This document shows positions 1 through 9,536 of a stretch of DNA of 64,000 nt, one piece after another. Below the pieces are notes generated by a model. It ran no database searches. It was not told the DNA's origin and saw only the letters and a list, made by a program, of their open reading frames with translations. The stretch lies in NCBI GenBank assembly GCA_963576565.1, contig OY755040.1:21807543-21871542 (forward strand). The letters run 5' to 3'. The stretch comes from Aspidapion aeneum. Lineage: Eukaryota > Arthropoda > Insecta > Coleoptera > Brentidae. The position numbers were made by a program, and so were the translations under genes. How positions within the stretch are numbered: the first letter of the stretch is position 1; every line of letters begins with the position of its first letter.

Positions 1-400
1 TTTTTTTAACAATTGTCCCTTTTCGTTTTTTTACAGCACAAACTCGTTAAAAGACCTGTGTTAATAGTAGGATGCTTAATAATATACATATACAATACAT
101 AGATTTTTTAATAGTATTTAAAAAATTATATTTGACAAAACACCCAGTATTAAATACTTAATAAATCAAGAATCAATAAAATACTAATAAATATACTATA
201 TGTAATAGTAACTTTGCGTATATGTTTGGAAAACCCGTCTAAAGAGCCATTATGCTTCTTGAACATTATCACATTCAACACTCTGTATTCCAAAAACTGG
301 AAATTAATTTATGTTGGACCCATGCGAACTTCTGATCAGCAAGGTTTAATCTACAACATACTAAAGCTTTTTGTTTGAAACTCGTAGACAATGATTGTGT
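1..400. repeat. Diverged ~245-bp tandem-repeat monomer at the left flank of the Penelope pair
   Basis: AT-rich DNA without a coding frame. The segment around 200-290 has the words 'ttggaaaacccgtctaaag' and 'attatgcttcttg', which recur at about 4255-4320 and 4500-4580 on the far side of the Penelope-like pair. The Penelope insertion therefore split a pre-existing tandem repeat array. Bases 370-400 lie between the left target duplication and the inverted repeat and have no counterpart on the right. Confidence 0.7.
358..369 (+). repeat. Left 12-bp target site duplication of the Penelope-like pair
   Basis: The word 'atactaaagctt' occurs here and again at 4144-4155, directly after the right arm. 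On this left side 31 extra bases (370-400) separate it from the inverted repeat. An exact 12-bp match at the two outer edges is best explained as a target duplication made when the whole inverted pair inserted as one unit. Confidence 0.75.
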
Positions 401-443
401 AGAAATAAAATTTCGGACTTCCATTGTCTTTATTTATTTTAAA

Positions 444-488
444 ACACGACGTTTCGGTTTGTAAGTATCTCTAACCGTTATCAAGTGT
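444..488 (-). ncRNA. Degenerate hammerhead-type fold in Penelope 3' tail, copy 1
   Basis: Mirror image of the fold at 4056-4100 and with the same core. In this copy one base of stem II differs, giving CAAACC opposite GGTTAG, so stem II keeps four pairs plus a mismatch. The position near the 3' end of the element matches where hammerhead motifs are reported in Penelope-like elements. Two core substitutions make cleavage unlikely. Confidence 0.5.
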
Positions 489-519
489 AAACTAAACAAT
501 CTAGTCTCTAGGCTACTAC

Positions 520-2250
520 TTATACTACTTGGTGTGCAGTCAGGTGTGACGGCCCGCCCCCTTTTTTAATCCTAAGACGCCTGTTTTCCTTAAGGAGTGG
601 TTTCCATATGTTTGGTATGTCCGTGCTTGGTTGACTGAAAACTTCTTTATTCTGCATTATATACGCAGCTTCAATAAACTTTCGTTTTCGCCAATGCGAC
701 TCCTTATGTAAAACTTTAGCTTCTGACCACTGAATCCTGTGATCATTTGACCATGCATGATCTGCTATACCGGATTTTTCAATATATCCTAATTGGGTAC
801 ATTTTAGATGTTCATTTACTCTAACCTGAAGAGGGCGTTTCGTTTCACCTACATATGATTTACCACACTCACACGGGATTTGGTAAATACATTCCTTATT
901 ATTTGATGGATTGTCTGGTTTTGTTTTAGTTACAAAACTTCTTATCGTATTTCCCGAAGAAATTACTGTTTTTATATTATAGTGTTTAGCTATTCGTCTT
1001 ATGTTTTCTGAAATCCCTTGAACATATGGAATGTTAATAACACCTAACGGATTATTATTTTGAGAATTTGGTACATTTAGTTTGTTTTTAATTTTAAATA
1101 TCGTTGAGTTTATTAATTTCTCGGAATAACCATTCTGTTGTAAGTCCTTTTTAATGTTGTTAATTTCTGTGGTTAATTCTTCATTATTACTACAAATATT
1201 TACGGCTCTTAAATACAAACTTCTTATAACTCCTTGTTTTGTTGCAACAGAATGATTAGACTTAAAATTTAGGTACTGTCCCGTGTGTGTAGGTTTCCTA
1301 TATACAGTGGTTTGAATGTTTCTGTCTAATCGTTTGACAAGAACATCCAAAAAAGGTAAGGCCGAATCTTTTTCAATTTCCATGGTGCACTTGATTGTTG
1401 GTCGAATACCGTTTAAATGGTGTAGAAAATTTTGTAGTTCGTCATCATTTTCCGGCCATATAATAAATGTGTCATCCATGTATCGTAGCCATAGTTTTGG
1501 TTTGACTCTTGCTGTGTTGATCGCATGGCCCTCGAACCACTCCATGTAGATGTTTGCTACCACTGGCGAAAGAGATGAACCCATTGGGAGTCCATCATTT
1601 TGCGCGTAAAACTTATCTTTCACTTGAAAGTAAGAGTTACGGAGACAGAGCTCCAAAAGATCCATCACCCTCTCCACCGATAGCGTTGTTCTCTCGTGAA
1701 GTGTATCATCAGTTTGTAATTTGTTTTTAATGATACTGAGTGACTCATTTATTGGCACGTTTGTGTAGAGACTTTCTACATCAAAACTTACAAATCTATC
1801 GCCAGGATCTAATTCGATACCTTTTAAAACCTCCACAAAATGTTCCGAGTTTTTGACAAAAGATTCGGACTTACCCTGTAGTGGTTGAATTATGTCCAAC
1901 AAAAAACCTTGACAAAGTGCTGGTCGGTGAGTCCCTGGAGCTGGTAATTGGTCGCAGTGGTATATCCTTCTTATGGATCTTTGGTAATCCATAAAAATGT
2001 GGTGCCTTACTGTGGTGTGGAGTCAGGCGGGATCTAGCAGCGTCCGGGATATTTTCAGCATACTTCTTCAAAGTCCTGTAGATGCGTCCTTCTATGGTGG
2101 TGGTTGGGTCTTTGGGTAGTTGCTTGTAGTCTCCTTTCTCCAGAACTTCTTGGATCTTTTTGTCGTAAGTCTCGACATCCATGATCACCGTTGCGTTTCC
2201 TTTGTCGGCCGGTAGAATCTTAATTGATTTGTCAGCCTGCAGGTTCTTGA
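520..2250 (-). pseudogene. Penelope-like reverse transcriptase with GIY-YIG endonuclease, copy 1, frameshifted
   Basis: The protein would copy element RNA into DNA and nick the target with its own endonuclease. Reading right to left, an N-terminal part (1871-2287) carries the motif RPITSSRDSPTSTLSRF, and then a main frame (520-1992) carries RT motif A (SFDVESLYTNVPI), motif B (GLPMGSSLSPVVANIYM), the catalytic YMDD box, the Penelope-specific YRKPTHTGQYLNF block, and near the C-terminus a GIY-YIG domain (CIYQIPCECGKSYVGETKR, then NEHL). The two frames do not join: a run of six A at 1901-1906 is five bases long in copy 2, so one extra base shifts the frame. The ORF start is missing because the copy is 5'-truncated. 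Apart from that frameshift the domain order and catalytic residues are complete. Confidence 0.9.
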
Positions 2251-2278
2251 TTGCCCGTTGTTCTTGAACATCACCAGT

Positions 2279-4021
2279 CAAGAACAACGGGCAATCAAGA
2301 ACCTGCAGGCTGACAAATCAATTAAGATTCTACCGGCCGACAAAGGAAACGCAACGGTGATCATGGATGTCGAGACTTACGACAGAAAGATCCAAGAAGT
2401 TCTGGAGAAAGGAGACTACAAACAACTACCCAAAGACCCAACCACCACCATAGAAGGACGCATCTACAGGACTTTGAAGAAGTATGCTGAAAATATCCCG
2501 GACGCTGCTAGATCCCGCCTGACTCCACACCACAGTAAGGCACCACATTTTTATGGATTACCAAAGATCCATAAGAAGGATATACCACTGCGACCAATTA
2601 CCAGCTCCAGGGACTCACCGACCAGCACTTTGTCGAGGTTTTTGTTGGACATAATTCAACCACTACAGGGTAAGTCCGAATCTTTTGTCAAAAACTCGGA
2701 ACATTTTGTGGAGGTTTTAAAAGGTATCGAATTAGATCCTGGCGATAGATTTGTAAGTTTTGATGTAGAAAGTCTCTACACCAACGTGCCAATAAATGAG
2801 TCACTCAGTATCATTAAAAACAAATTACAAACTGATGATACACTTCACGAGAGAACAACGCTATCGGTGGAGGGGGTGATGGATCTTTTGGAGCTCTGTC
2901 TCCGTAACTCTTACTTTCAAGTGAAAGATAAGTTTTACGCGCAAAATGATGGACTCCCAATGGGTTCATCTCTTTCGCCAGTGGTAGCAAACATCTACAT
3001 GTAGTGGTTCGAGGGCCATGCGATCAACACAGCAAGAGTCAAACCAAAACTATGGCTACGATACATGGATGACACATTTATTATATGGCCGGAAAATGAT
3101 GACGAACTACAAAATTTTCTACACCATTTAAACGGTATTCGACCAACAATCAAGTGCACCATGGAAATTGAAAAAGATTCGGCCTTACCTTTTTTGGATG
3201 TTCTTGTCAAACGATTAGACAGAAACATTCAAACCACTGTATATAGGAAACCTACACACACGGGACAGTACCTAAATTTTAAGTCTAATCATTCTGTTGC
3301 AACAAAATAAGGAGTTATAAGAAGTTTGTATTTAAGAGCCGTAAATATTTGTAGTAATAATGAAGAATTAACCACAGAAATTAACAACATTAAAAACGAC
3401 TTACAACAGAATGGTTATTCCGAGAAATTAATAAACTCAACGATATTTAAAATTAAAAACAAACTAAATGTACAAAATTCTCAAAATAATAATCCGTTAG
3501 GTGTTATTAACATTCCATATGTTCAAGGGATTTCAGAAAACATAAGACGAATAGCTAAACACTATAATATAAAAACAGTAATTTCTTCGGGAAATACGAT
3601 AAGAAGTTTTGTAACTAAAACAAAACCAGACAATCCCTCAAATAATAAGGAATGTATTTACCAAATCCCGTGTGAGTGTGGTAAATCATATGTAGGTGAA
3701 ACGAAACGCCCTCTTCAGGTTAAAGTAAATGAACATCTAAAAAGTACCCAATTAGGGGATATTGAAAAATCCGGTATAGCAGATCATGCATGGTCAAATG
3801 ATCACAGGATTCAGTGGTCAGAAGCTAAAGTTTTACATAAGGAGTCGCATTGGCGAAAACGAAAGTTTATTGAAGCTGCGTATATAATGCAGAATAAAGA
3901 AGTTTTCAGTCAACCAAGCACGGACATACCAAACATATGGAAACCACTCCTTAAGGAAAACAGGCGTCTTAGGATTAAAAAAGGGGGCGGGCCGTCACAC
4001 CTGACTGCACACCAAATAGTA
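2279..4021 (+). pseudogene. Penelope-like reverse transcriptase with GIY-YIG endonuclease, copy 2, two nonsense codons
   Basis: Same protein as copy 1. The first open segment (to 3004) includes the fingers and palm up to motif B. A TAG at 3002-3004 replaces the GAG seen in copy 1 right after NIYM. The YMDD box follows at about 3062-3073, and a TAA at 3308-3310 replaces a CAA just after the YLNF block. The last open segment (3326-4024) carries the linker and the GIY-YIG domain (about 3648-3760) and ends within the 3' tail. Frame is otherwise kept, without indels. A product made from this copy would lack the YMDD box and the endonuclease, so it is not functional. Confidence 0.9.
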
Positions 4022-4055
4022 TAAGTAGTAGCCTAGAGACTAGATTGTTTAGTTT

Positions 4056-4100
4056 ACACTTGATAACGGTTAGAGATACTTACTAACCGAAACGTCGTGT
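4056..4100 (+). ncRNA. Degenerate hammerhead-type fold in Penelope 3' tail, copy 2
   Basis: Elements in order: ACAC (stem I), TTGATAA in place of the consensus CTGANGA, one extra C, GGTTAG paired with CTAACC (stem II, 9-base loop), GAAA, a minimal stem III 'ACGT', cleavage-site C at 4096, then GTGT closing stem I. The core departs from consensus at C3 (T) and G8 (A). Penelope-like elements are known to carry hammerheads with very short stem III, so I read this as a decayed member of that class; catalysis is doubtful. Confidence 0.5.
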
Positions 4101-4143
4101 TTTAAAATAAATAAAGACAATGGAAGTCCGAAATTTTATTTCT

Positions 4144-4155
4144 ATACTAAAGCTT
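4144..4155 (+). repeat. Right 12-bp target site duplication of the Penelope-like pair
   Basis: Exact copy of 358-369 ('atactaaagctt'), directly adjoining the end of the right Penelope arm at 4143. Confidence 0.75.
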
Positions 4156-4680
4156 GTTTCTCATTAAAACATTTGACTAATATTTACAACACCCTGTAGG
4201 TAATGTTTTAAAAATAATAAATAAATTATAAATATATGTAATAGTAAGTTTATGTTTGGAAAACCCGTCTAAAGAGCCATTATGCTTTTTGGACATTATT
4301 ACTGTCAACACCCTGTATTTTAAGAAGTTTAGTTGGGCCCTTGAGAACTTTTGATAAGAAGAAAGGTTCAATTTAAAACACACTAACGCTTGTTTCTAAA
4401 TAACACTTTCGACTAATATTTACTTAAACACCCTGTAGATAATGTTTTAAGGGAACAGATTAAAAATAATAAATAAATCGAAAATATACATATAAAATAG
4501 TAACATTGCTTATATGTTTGCAAAACCCGTCTAAAGAGCTATTATGCTTCTTGGACATTATCAATTTCAACACCCTGTATTTTAAAAACTGGTCAATAAG
4601 TTGAGTTAAACCCATGAGAACTTTTGGTAAGAAAGGTTCAGTCTATAACATCCCAAAATTTCATGAAGTTTGACGGATTA
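4156..4680. repeat. ~245-bp tandem repeat, about two copies
   Basis: Two head-to-tail monomers start near 4150 and 4390. Each carries 'caccctgta', then 'aaaacccgtctaaagag', 'ttatgct' and 'caacaccctgtatttt', and ends in a 'gagaacttttg' block. A third, diverged monomer lies left of the Penelope pair (200-340). The phrase 'caccctgta' also occurs alone near 5377, 52750 and 55500, so scattered relatives of this repeat probably exist. Confidence 0.75.
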
Positions 4681-4815
4681 GAAAAAATACGCGAAATCAC
4701 TCGCTCTATACTACGAAGTAAAGAAAAATACCTAGCCTAACGTTTTAAACAATATATTTAAATTTTAGGATATAGTCCATATTATGGTGGAGTCGTTGAA
4801 TAGGAATCAAACAGA

Positions 4816-4888
4816 TTCGGTTCGGTTCGGTTCGGTTCGGTTCGGTTCGGTTCGGTTCGGTTCGGTTCGGTTCGGTTCGGTTCGGTTC
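4816..4888. repeat. (TTCGG)n microsatellite, 14 perfect copies
   Basis: Seventy bases of uninterrupted TTCGG pentamers (4816-4885) plus a partial unit. It lies 47 bases from the hammerhead-type motif at 4935-4978, on the 3' side of that minus-strand motif. A short (ACCGA)3 tract of the same unit occurs at about 29830-29847. Pentamers recall insect telomere-type repeats (TTAGG, TCAGG), but TTCGG is not a telomere repeat I know. Confidence 0.95.
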
Positions 4889-4934
4889 ATTGTTTGTCTT
4901 CCTCCACTAATTTTTAGTCTCTTTTAAACAAATA

Positions 4935-4978
4935 GTCCCGACATGTTTCGTAAATAGAAACTTACATCTTCAGGGGAC
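4935..4978 (-). ncRNA. Hammerhead ribozyme motif, near-complete (Penelope-tail type)
   Basis: Read on the minus strand: GTCCC (stem I), CTGAAGA (core C3-A9, consensus CUGANGA), one extra T, GTAAGT paired with ATTTAC (stem II, including one G-U pair), GAAA, a palindromic stem III ACATGT, cleavage-site C, then GGGAC, which closes stem I perfectly over five pairs. All invariant core bases are present. The only irregularity is one unpaired base between A9 and stem II, which is also present in the Penelope-tail fold at 4056-4100. Flanking bases do not match the intact Penelope pair, so it may be the tail of a different Penelope-like family. Confidence 0.7.
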
Positions 4979-6160
4979 ATTACTAAACTAAACAACATTT
5001 TAAAAACTGGTTAAAAAATTTGCCTACCTACTAAAACGGTATGACTTAACCGGCACACGGAGGATTTTGGAGGAGAATCGGAAGGGACGAAGTATACAAA
5101 AATTTAGCCTTCACCTATTTTTTAGAGGTTTCAAGTTCTTCTAATCTAATATGACTGGGCTAAATGTACTTTCCTAGATCCATATGGCAGTTCTCTAGCA
5201 TGCGTTTTTTATTAATTTTCATATCTTATGGTGAAAAATTTATCAATTTTTGGATACAATAGCAGAAATTCGGATCAAATTAGTGTTTTTGTTTCGGAGG
5301 TTTGGCTTTTTTATTTTTTATCAAATGACAATAAAAATGACGTGTTTGTTATACCAAGAATATTAAAATTATTGCAACACCCTGTAAAGGTCAAATGTTT
5401 TTGTAGGCTTACTCATAGTGACTTATCTTTGAAATAAGCAAAACAAAAGAACAAAAACATGCATAAGATGTTTTAAGATGATTGTGCAAATGGCAAGCCA
5501 ATATATTTTTTCATTGTTACATGGTTTTGATTTAAGAACCAAACCAAAACAAATCTAGAAAATGTGAATTTATCGTTCACGTTTAAGATACCAAAGCAAT
5601 AAAATTTGTTAAAATTTTTTACATTTTTCCAATTTATGTTTTTGCAAAAAGTTTTATGGCTGATAAAACTTTGTAATTCATAAAATTTGCTCCTAATTTT
5701 TATTTTTCGAAGAGAGAAATTTAAAACAATAACCGTTTAAACAAACGAAACAAAAAACATTAATTGGGATAGGGAGAAAAAAAATAGGAATTTCTAGTTG
5801 GTAATTCTTTGGGAGATAGAGAGAGAGTTTTTATTGTTAACCATAAAAAACTGCGCTCTGAAATAAACGCGCCAGGCATTCACTCACTAATATTAAACTT
5901 GCAAAGATTTTCGCCTGCGACCACATAGCAGTATTTTAAACTGAAAGCTGGATAAAATTATGACATAATTAGCAAAAACTTATTTTTGCATAAATCGCCT
6001 GGTATGCCCATTTAATGAGGAGAACATGGAGTTTTTGTCAAAATAGCTCATGTGACATTTTCAATTGCAGTTTTGAAAATATGCAAATAAAATATTTTTT
6101 GTTTACAAGTTATACATTGCAAACGCGATATTTCCAATAAATAGTTATTTAAACAACAAG
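4979..6160. other. AT-rich DNA, no supported gene
   Basis: No conserved frame. A 69-codon frame at 5228-5437 shows no motif. A solo 'caacaccctgta' word near 5373 links it to the dispersed repeat at 4156-4680, and a short purine-rich tract (gagatagagagagag) lies near 5815. Confidence 0.5.
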
Positions 6161-6259
6161 GTTTGAAAACGACTCTTTGCACTCGATCGAGACAGTTTGG
6201 TAGACCGAGCCGAAGGCGAGGTCTACAAGTCGAGGGAGTGTGCAAAGAGGTTTTCAAAC
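6161..6259. repeat. Imperfect hairpin, arms of about 46 and 40 bases
   Basis: Left arm 6161-6206 starts 'gtttgaaaac' and ends 'tagacc'; right arm 6220-6259 starts 'ggtctac' and ends 'ttttcaaac'. The loop is about 13 bases. With the palindromes at 6527, 6619 and 7260 it forms a hairpin-rich block. Confidence 0.8.
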
Positions 6260-6526
6260 GAGTTTTTTACAATATTTTTTATACGACTGCTAATAAAGAA
6301 AGAAAAATCAAATTTTAATTTAGCTTGTTTTTATTTCCGACATTTTTACAACAAAACTTTAAAAATTCAACAATTTTTTGACGTATCTAATCAACAAAAC
6401 ATACGAGCAGTGACGGTTGGTACGGAACTAAGCCAATTTATATTGATGGGTGACAACAACAAAAATCACAATGATGGGAAACCCGTATGCAGAAATGACA
6501 TAGGCGTGCGCAAAAATGACATAAGC

Positions 6527-6548
6527 GTGTGCAAAACGTTTTGCACAC
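6527..6548. repeat. Perfect 22-bp palindrome
   Basis: Centred on 'aaaacgtttt', with outer bases 'gtgtgc' and 'gcacac'. It is followed by further 'gtgcgcaaaa' words up to 6596, which look like degenerate relatives of the same half-site. Confidence 0.9.
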
Positions 6549-6618
6549 AGCGTGCGCAAAATGCCATTTTCGGATCGTGTTCTCCGTGCGCAAAACCCTC
6601 TTTTACAAGACAGTCGTA

Positions 6619-6762
6619 TAAAATAGTAGTTTACCTAACTAGTGCGGAAAGTGCCTCTTTTCCGCACGCGATTCCAGATGGCCAAACGACGCGATAGCGG
6701 AGTTTGGCCAGCAATCAAGTGCGGAAAAGACACTTTACGCACGAGTTAGGTACACTATTTTT
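6619..6762. mobile_element. Fold-back element with 'gtgcggaaa' half-sites
   Basis: Left arm 6619-6687 and right arm 6702-6762 are imperfect inverted repeats: outer 'acctaact' pairs with 'agttaggt', inner 'ggccaaac' with 'gtttggcc', with a 14-base loop. Each arm itself contains a small inverted 'gtgcggaaa...ttccgcac' palindrome, so the structure is a hairpin with side hairpins. No coding capacity. The superfamily is unknown. Confidence 0.75.
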
Positions 6763-7259
6763 TCGCTAAGCGTGAGGAAAAAACTAAAAATTAATCAGAA
6801 AATTATTTATATTCAAAACGTTTTAATCAAATCAATTATTATTATTCACATTCTGGCGGCTTCTAGAACTGACTGGGGTAGATCTTCGTCCGAAGAATCC
6901 ATTGAAAATCTGATTTTTTTGTTTGAAAAATTCAAAAGACGCTTGTATCTGCAAAATTGGCTTTGTTTTGACAGTTTGTTTGTACTTTGTTGCTATGGTG
7001 ATTTAACATGCCAAATCTAAAACCACTAGTGTTCATTGTTGTTTGACATTGACAATGACGATATTTATACCGGGGAGGTTTAAAACTTATAATTTGAACC
7101 TATTTTACTGAAAACTTTATTTTATCGAAAATATTGAAAATATAGCAGAATTTTAGTCAATTTGAATATTTTTAGGATATTTCGTGTGCTAGGAAAGATA
7201 CAAATGTATTTTGAACGGTCTAAATGTTATAGAACACCTCAAAATCGTCACAAATTTAC

Positions 7260-7350
7260 TTTTCCGCACTAGTGCGGAAAAAATATTTTTCCGCACTAGT
7301 GCGGAAAAGTGGCACTTTCCACACTAAAATGCGTGCGGAAAAGTGGAGTT
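7260..7350. repeat. Tandem 'ttttccgcac' palindromes
   Basis: Two perfect 22-bp palindromes (7260-7281 and 7287-7308), each 'ttttccgcact' followed by its complement, then degenerate half-sites to 7350. They use the same half-site as the fold-back at 6619-6762, so 6.1-7.4 kb may be one larger decayed element. Confidence 0.85.
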
Positions 7351-7379
7351 TTCCGCATGCTTATAGAAAAAATAATTTA

Positions 7380-8424
7380 AAAATAAAAGTATATCATTTA
7401 TTCAAAACCATTATATGATCTTAAGTCAGAAATTTAAAAAAAAATCTCATTATAATTTTTAATTATTTACAAGTTCATGATCTATGTTTTTTTTGGTACA
7501 AATAAGAACTTGAGCTCGGAAAAACCCTGAAGTTCAACACAACTTTAATTATTTGTACTTATAATTGAAAAAAAGTAATTTATTTATATTTATTTAAACT
7601 CTTTGTTACCACGCTGCTAACCGTACTTTTTATTAAATGAATATGCTACACATACTTGCCTCTGACACATCCATAAGAAAAATAAAAATTATCTCTTGAA
7701 TCAAAAACTTAAGAAACTTTTTATTTTTAGCAAAGTATGCAATGCTACAAAATCAACGAAATTCGGTGGCATCGTGTACCCGATTCTTATCATAAATGCA
7801 AAAAACGGACGAGCCCTCTTATTCATTATACTTTTATCTATAAACGTTTCGGTATAGTTTTTGCAAAGTCACCTGAAATGCTCCTAATACGGGGTTCTAT
7901 CGATTTCATGAAATTTTGCTTCAACCTGCCCTTCAAAAGTTATCCAAATTCATATAAAATCTTCCTGGTATAATTTTAACCCTACCGACAGAGAAGCGCC
8001 GCGACTCTTTGCGGTCCGAGCACAAAGTATTTGTTTTCCGACCGACCCAGCCCAGGTGGATAGACGGCACCTGATTGGCAGATTTTTTTGAGATGCACTT
8101 TTAATTGCTTTCGGGTGGTCTTTTCGGGACCCCTTTAGTCGGCAGTATGCAGAGTTAGAAAATAAATCAGTGTCGTTTCTGTAGGTGTAGGAATAGAAAG
8201 TTTTATTATCTATTTTTATTTCTTTAGTTTACGCCATAATTAAATGAAATAATTTTCATGAGTATATCTACCGCCGCCCATGTCACTTTCTTTAAAGGAT
8301 ATGCCGATGGTCTTTAACCTTAGTTCAACTCACTTTGCAAAAACTATACGCTAATATTTTATAGTTGGAATCCTGGCAAGCTTTTAAAATAAAATACCGT
8401 TATGTGCGCCGGAGTACGTATATA
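7380..8424. other. No supported gene
   Basis: AT-rich until 7975. From 7980 to 8170 is a GC-richer patch ('agcgccgcgac', 'ccgaccgaccc') that ends in an aataaa word, like a non-coding element end, but I cannot assign it. The 78-codon frame at 7737-7973 shows no motif. Confidence 0.4.
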
Positions 8425-8432
8425 ATAAAAAG

Positions 8433-8497
8433 TAGAGACCCTGTATGTATGACATATTTTAAAGATAAAATAATATGTCATACATACAGGGTCTCTA
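8433..8497. mobile_element. 65-bp hAT-type MITE with perfect 8-bp TSD
   Basis: The ends are 'tagagaccctgtatg' and its complement, with near-perfect inverted arms of about 25 bases and a loop of about 14. It is flanked by identical 8-bp copies of 'ataaaaag' (8425-8432 and 8498-8505). The terminal TAGAG fits the hAT consensus YARNG, and 8-bp duplications are characteristic of hAT insertion. It has no coding capacity and would have to be moved by a transposase from elsewhere. Confidence 0.9.
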
Positions 8498-8520
8498 ATA
8501 AAAAGAAGCAAAAAAGTCAA

Positions 8521-9072
8521 AATCTGGAATAAAAGGTGACAGATCAGGGATAGAAAATATAAAACATGGATGAAAAGCGAGAGATCAGGGATAACAGACC
8601 TTATAGAAATTTAAAAACCCAAAAAATCTGGAATAAAAAGTGACAGATCAGGGATAGAAAATAAAAAACATGGATGAAAAAGCGAGAGATCAGGGATAAC
8701 AGACCTTATAGAAATTTAAAAACCCAAAAAATACTCTAAAAAGCGAGAGATCAGGGATAACAGACCTTATAGAAATTTAAAAACCCAAAAAATCTGGAAT
8801 AAAAAGTGACAGATCAGGGATAGAAAATAAAACACATGGATGAAAAAGCGAGAGATCAGGGATAACAGAACTTATAGAAATTTAAAAACCCAAAAAATAC
8901 TCTAAAAAGCGAGAGATCAGAGATAACAGACCTTGTAGAAATTTAAACACCAAAAAAATCTGGAATAAAAAGTGACAGATCAGGGATAGAAAATAAAAAA
9001 CATGGATGAAAAAGCGAGAGATCAGGGATAACAGACCTTATAGAAATTTAAAAAACCAAAAAATACTCGAAA
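8521..9072. repeat. Two-unit minisatellite, order A A B A B A B'
   Basis: A-units of 104-105 bp start at 8521, 8625, 8791 and 8957 (each opens 'aatctggaataaaa'). B-units of 61 bp start at 8730 and 8896, with a partial one at 9062 ('aatactc'). B is an A-unit lacking the first sub-block, because both end in 'agcgagagatcagggataac...tttaaaaaccc'. Within A, 'agatcaggga' occurs twice, so A itself arose from a duplicated sub-unit. No coding frame. Confidence 0.95.
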
Positions 9073-9536
9073 AACTGATACCTACAGAAAGTTTTAAAAT
9101 TAGTTAAAATGTATTTGAAGAAGCAAGATAATTTGAATACAAATACAAAACGGATTTAGCGTGCAACATACCAGCATGCAATTTCAGGTTTGTATATAGG
9201 AAGTAATAAAGTTTTGGTTACGACCTGCTCCACAAAACGCGTTATATGGCTTTAGCGCCACCCACAAAAAGTGCTGTTTTATGCACTGGGAACAAGTCAT
9301 TGTTAGAACCCTCTGGGAAATCTAACTACATTTACCTCTTAGTTTTTATGTGAGAATAGGCTGTCTTTTATATTCGCATATACGAACTATACGAAGAATT
9401 AACCTGAATCTTTACCTAACCTAAATTCAAAACGCCAATGCCATACATATAGTTTATAGCTACAATAAATTTTTTAAGTTACCAAATCAGTCGAAAATTT
9501 TTTTTTACAACTTTTGAAGGAAATTATTTGAACTAG

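Larger units (their letters stand above)
401..2266 (-). mobile_element. Penelope-like element, copy 1 (left arm of head-to-head pair)
   Basis: This 1866-bp arm is nearly identical, inverted, to 2279-4143. The arms are separated by a 12-base spacer (2267-2278). It is truncated at its 5' end, which faces the spacer, and keeps the 3' part: reverse transcriptase, GIY-YIG endonuclease and a 3' tail whose outer end is at 401. Penelope-like elements often occur as 5'-truncated partial tandem or inverted copies, so the arrangement is typical of the class. Few differences between the arms suggest a young insertion. Confidence 0.9.
2279..4143 (+). mobile_element. Penelope-like element, copy 2 (right arm of head-to-head pair)
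   Basis: This is the inverted partner of 401-2266, 1865 bp, with the same 5' truncation point next to the 12-base spacer and the same 3' tail ending 'aattttatttct' at 4143. The target duplication follows immediately at 4144. Its lesions differ from those of copy 1, so each arm has decayed independently since insertion, or the two parents were already different. Confidence 0.9.

Noticed and set aside
1316..1549. 77-codon frame opposite the Penelope gene (also 2995-3228)
   Set aside because: Antisense shadow of the reverse-transcriptase frame, present in both copies for that reason.
4816..4888. Call of a chromosome end or telomere
   Set aside because: The array is internal, only 70 bp, and TTCGG is not an established insect telomere unit.
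6197..6697. 166-codon frame through the hairpin block
   Set aside because: No family motif, and the frame crosses non-coding palindromes; probably chance.
8521..9072. CRISPR-like array
   Set aside because: Repeats are contiguous with no unique spacers, and units differ in length; this is a minisatellite in a eukaryotic context.
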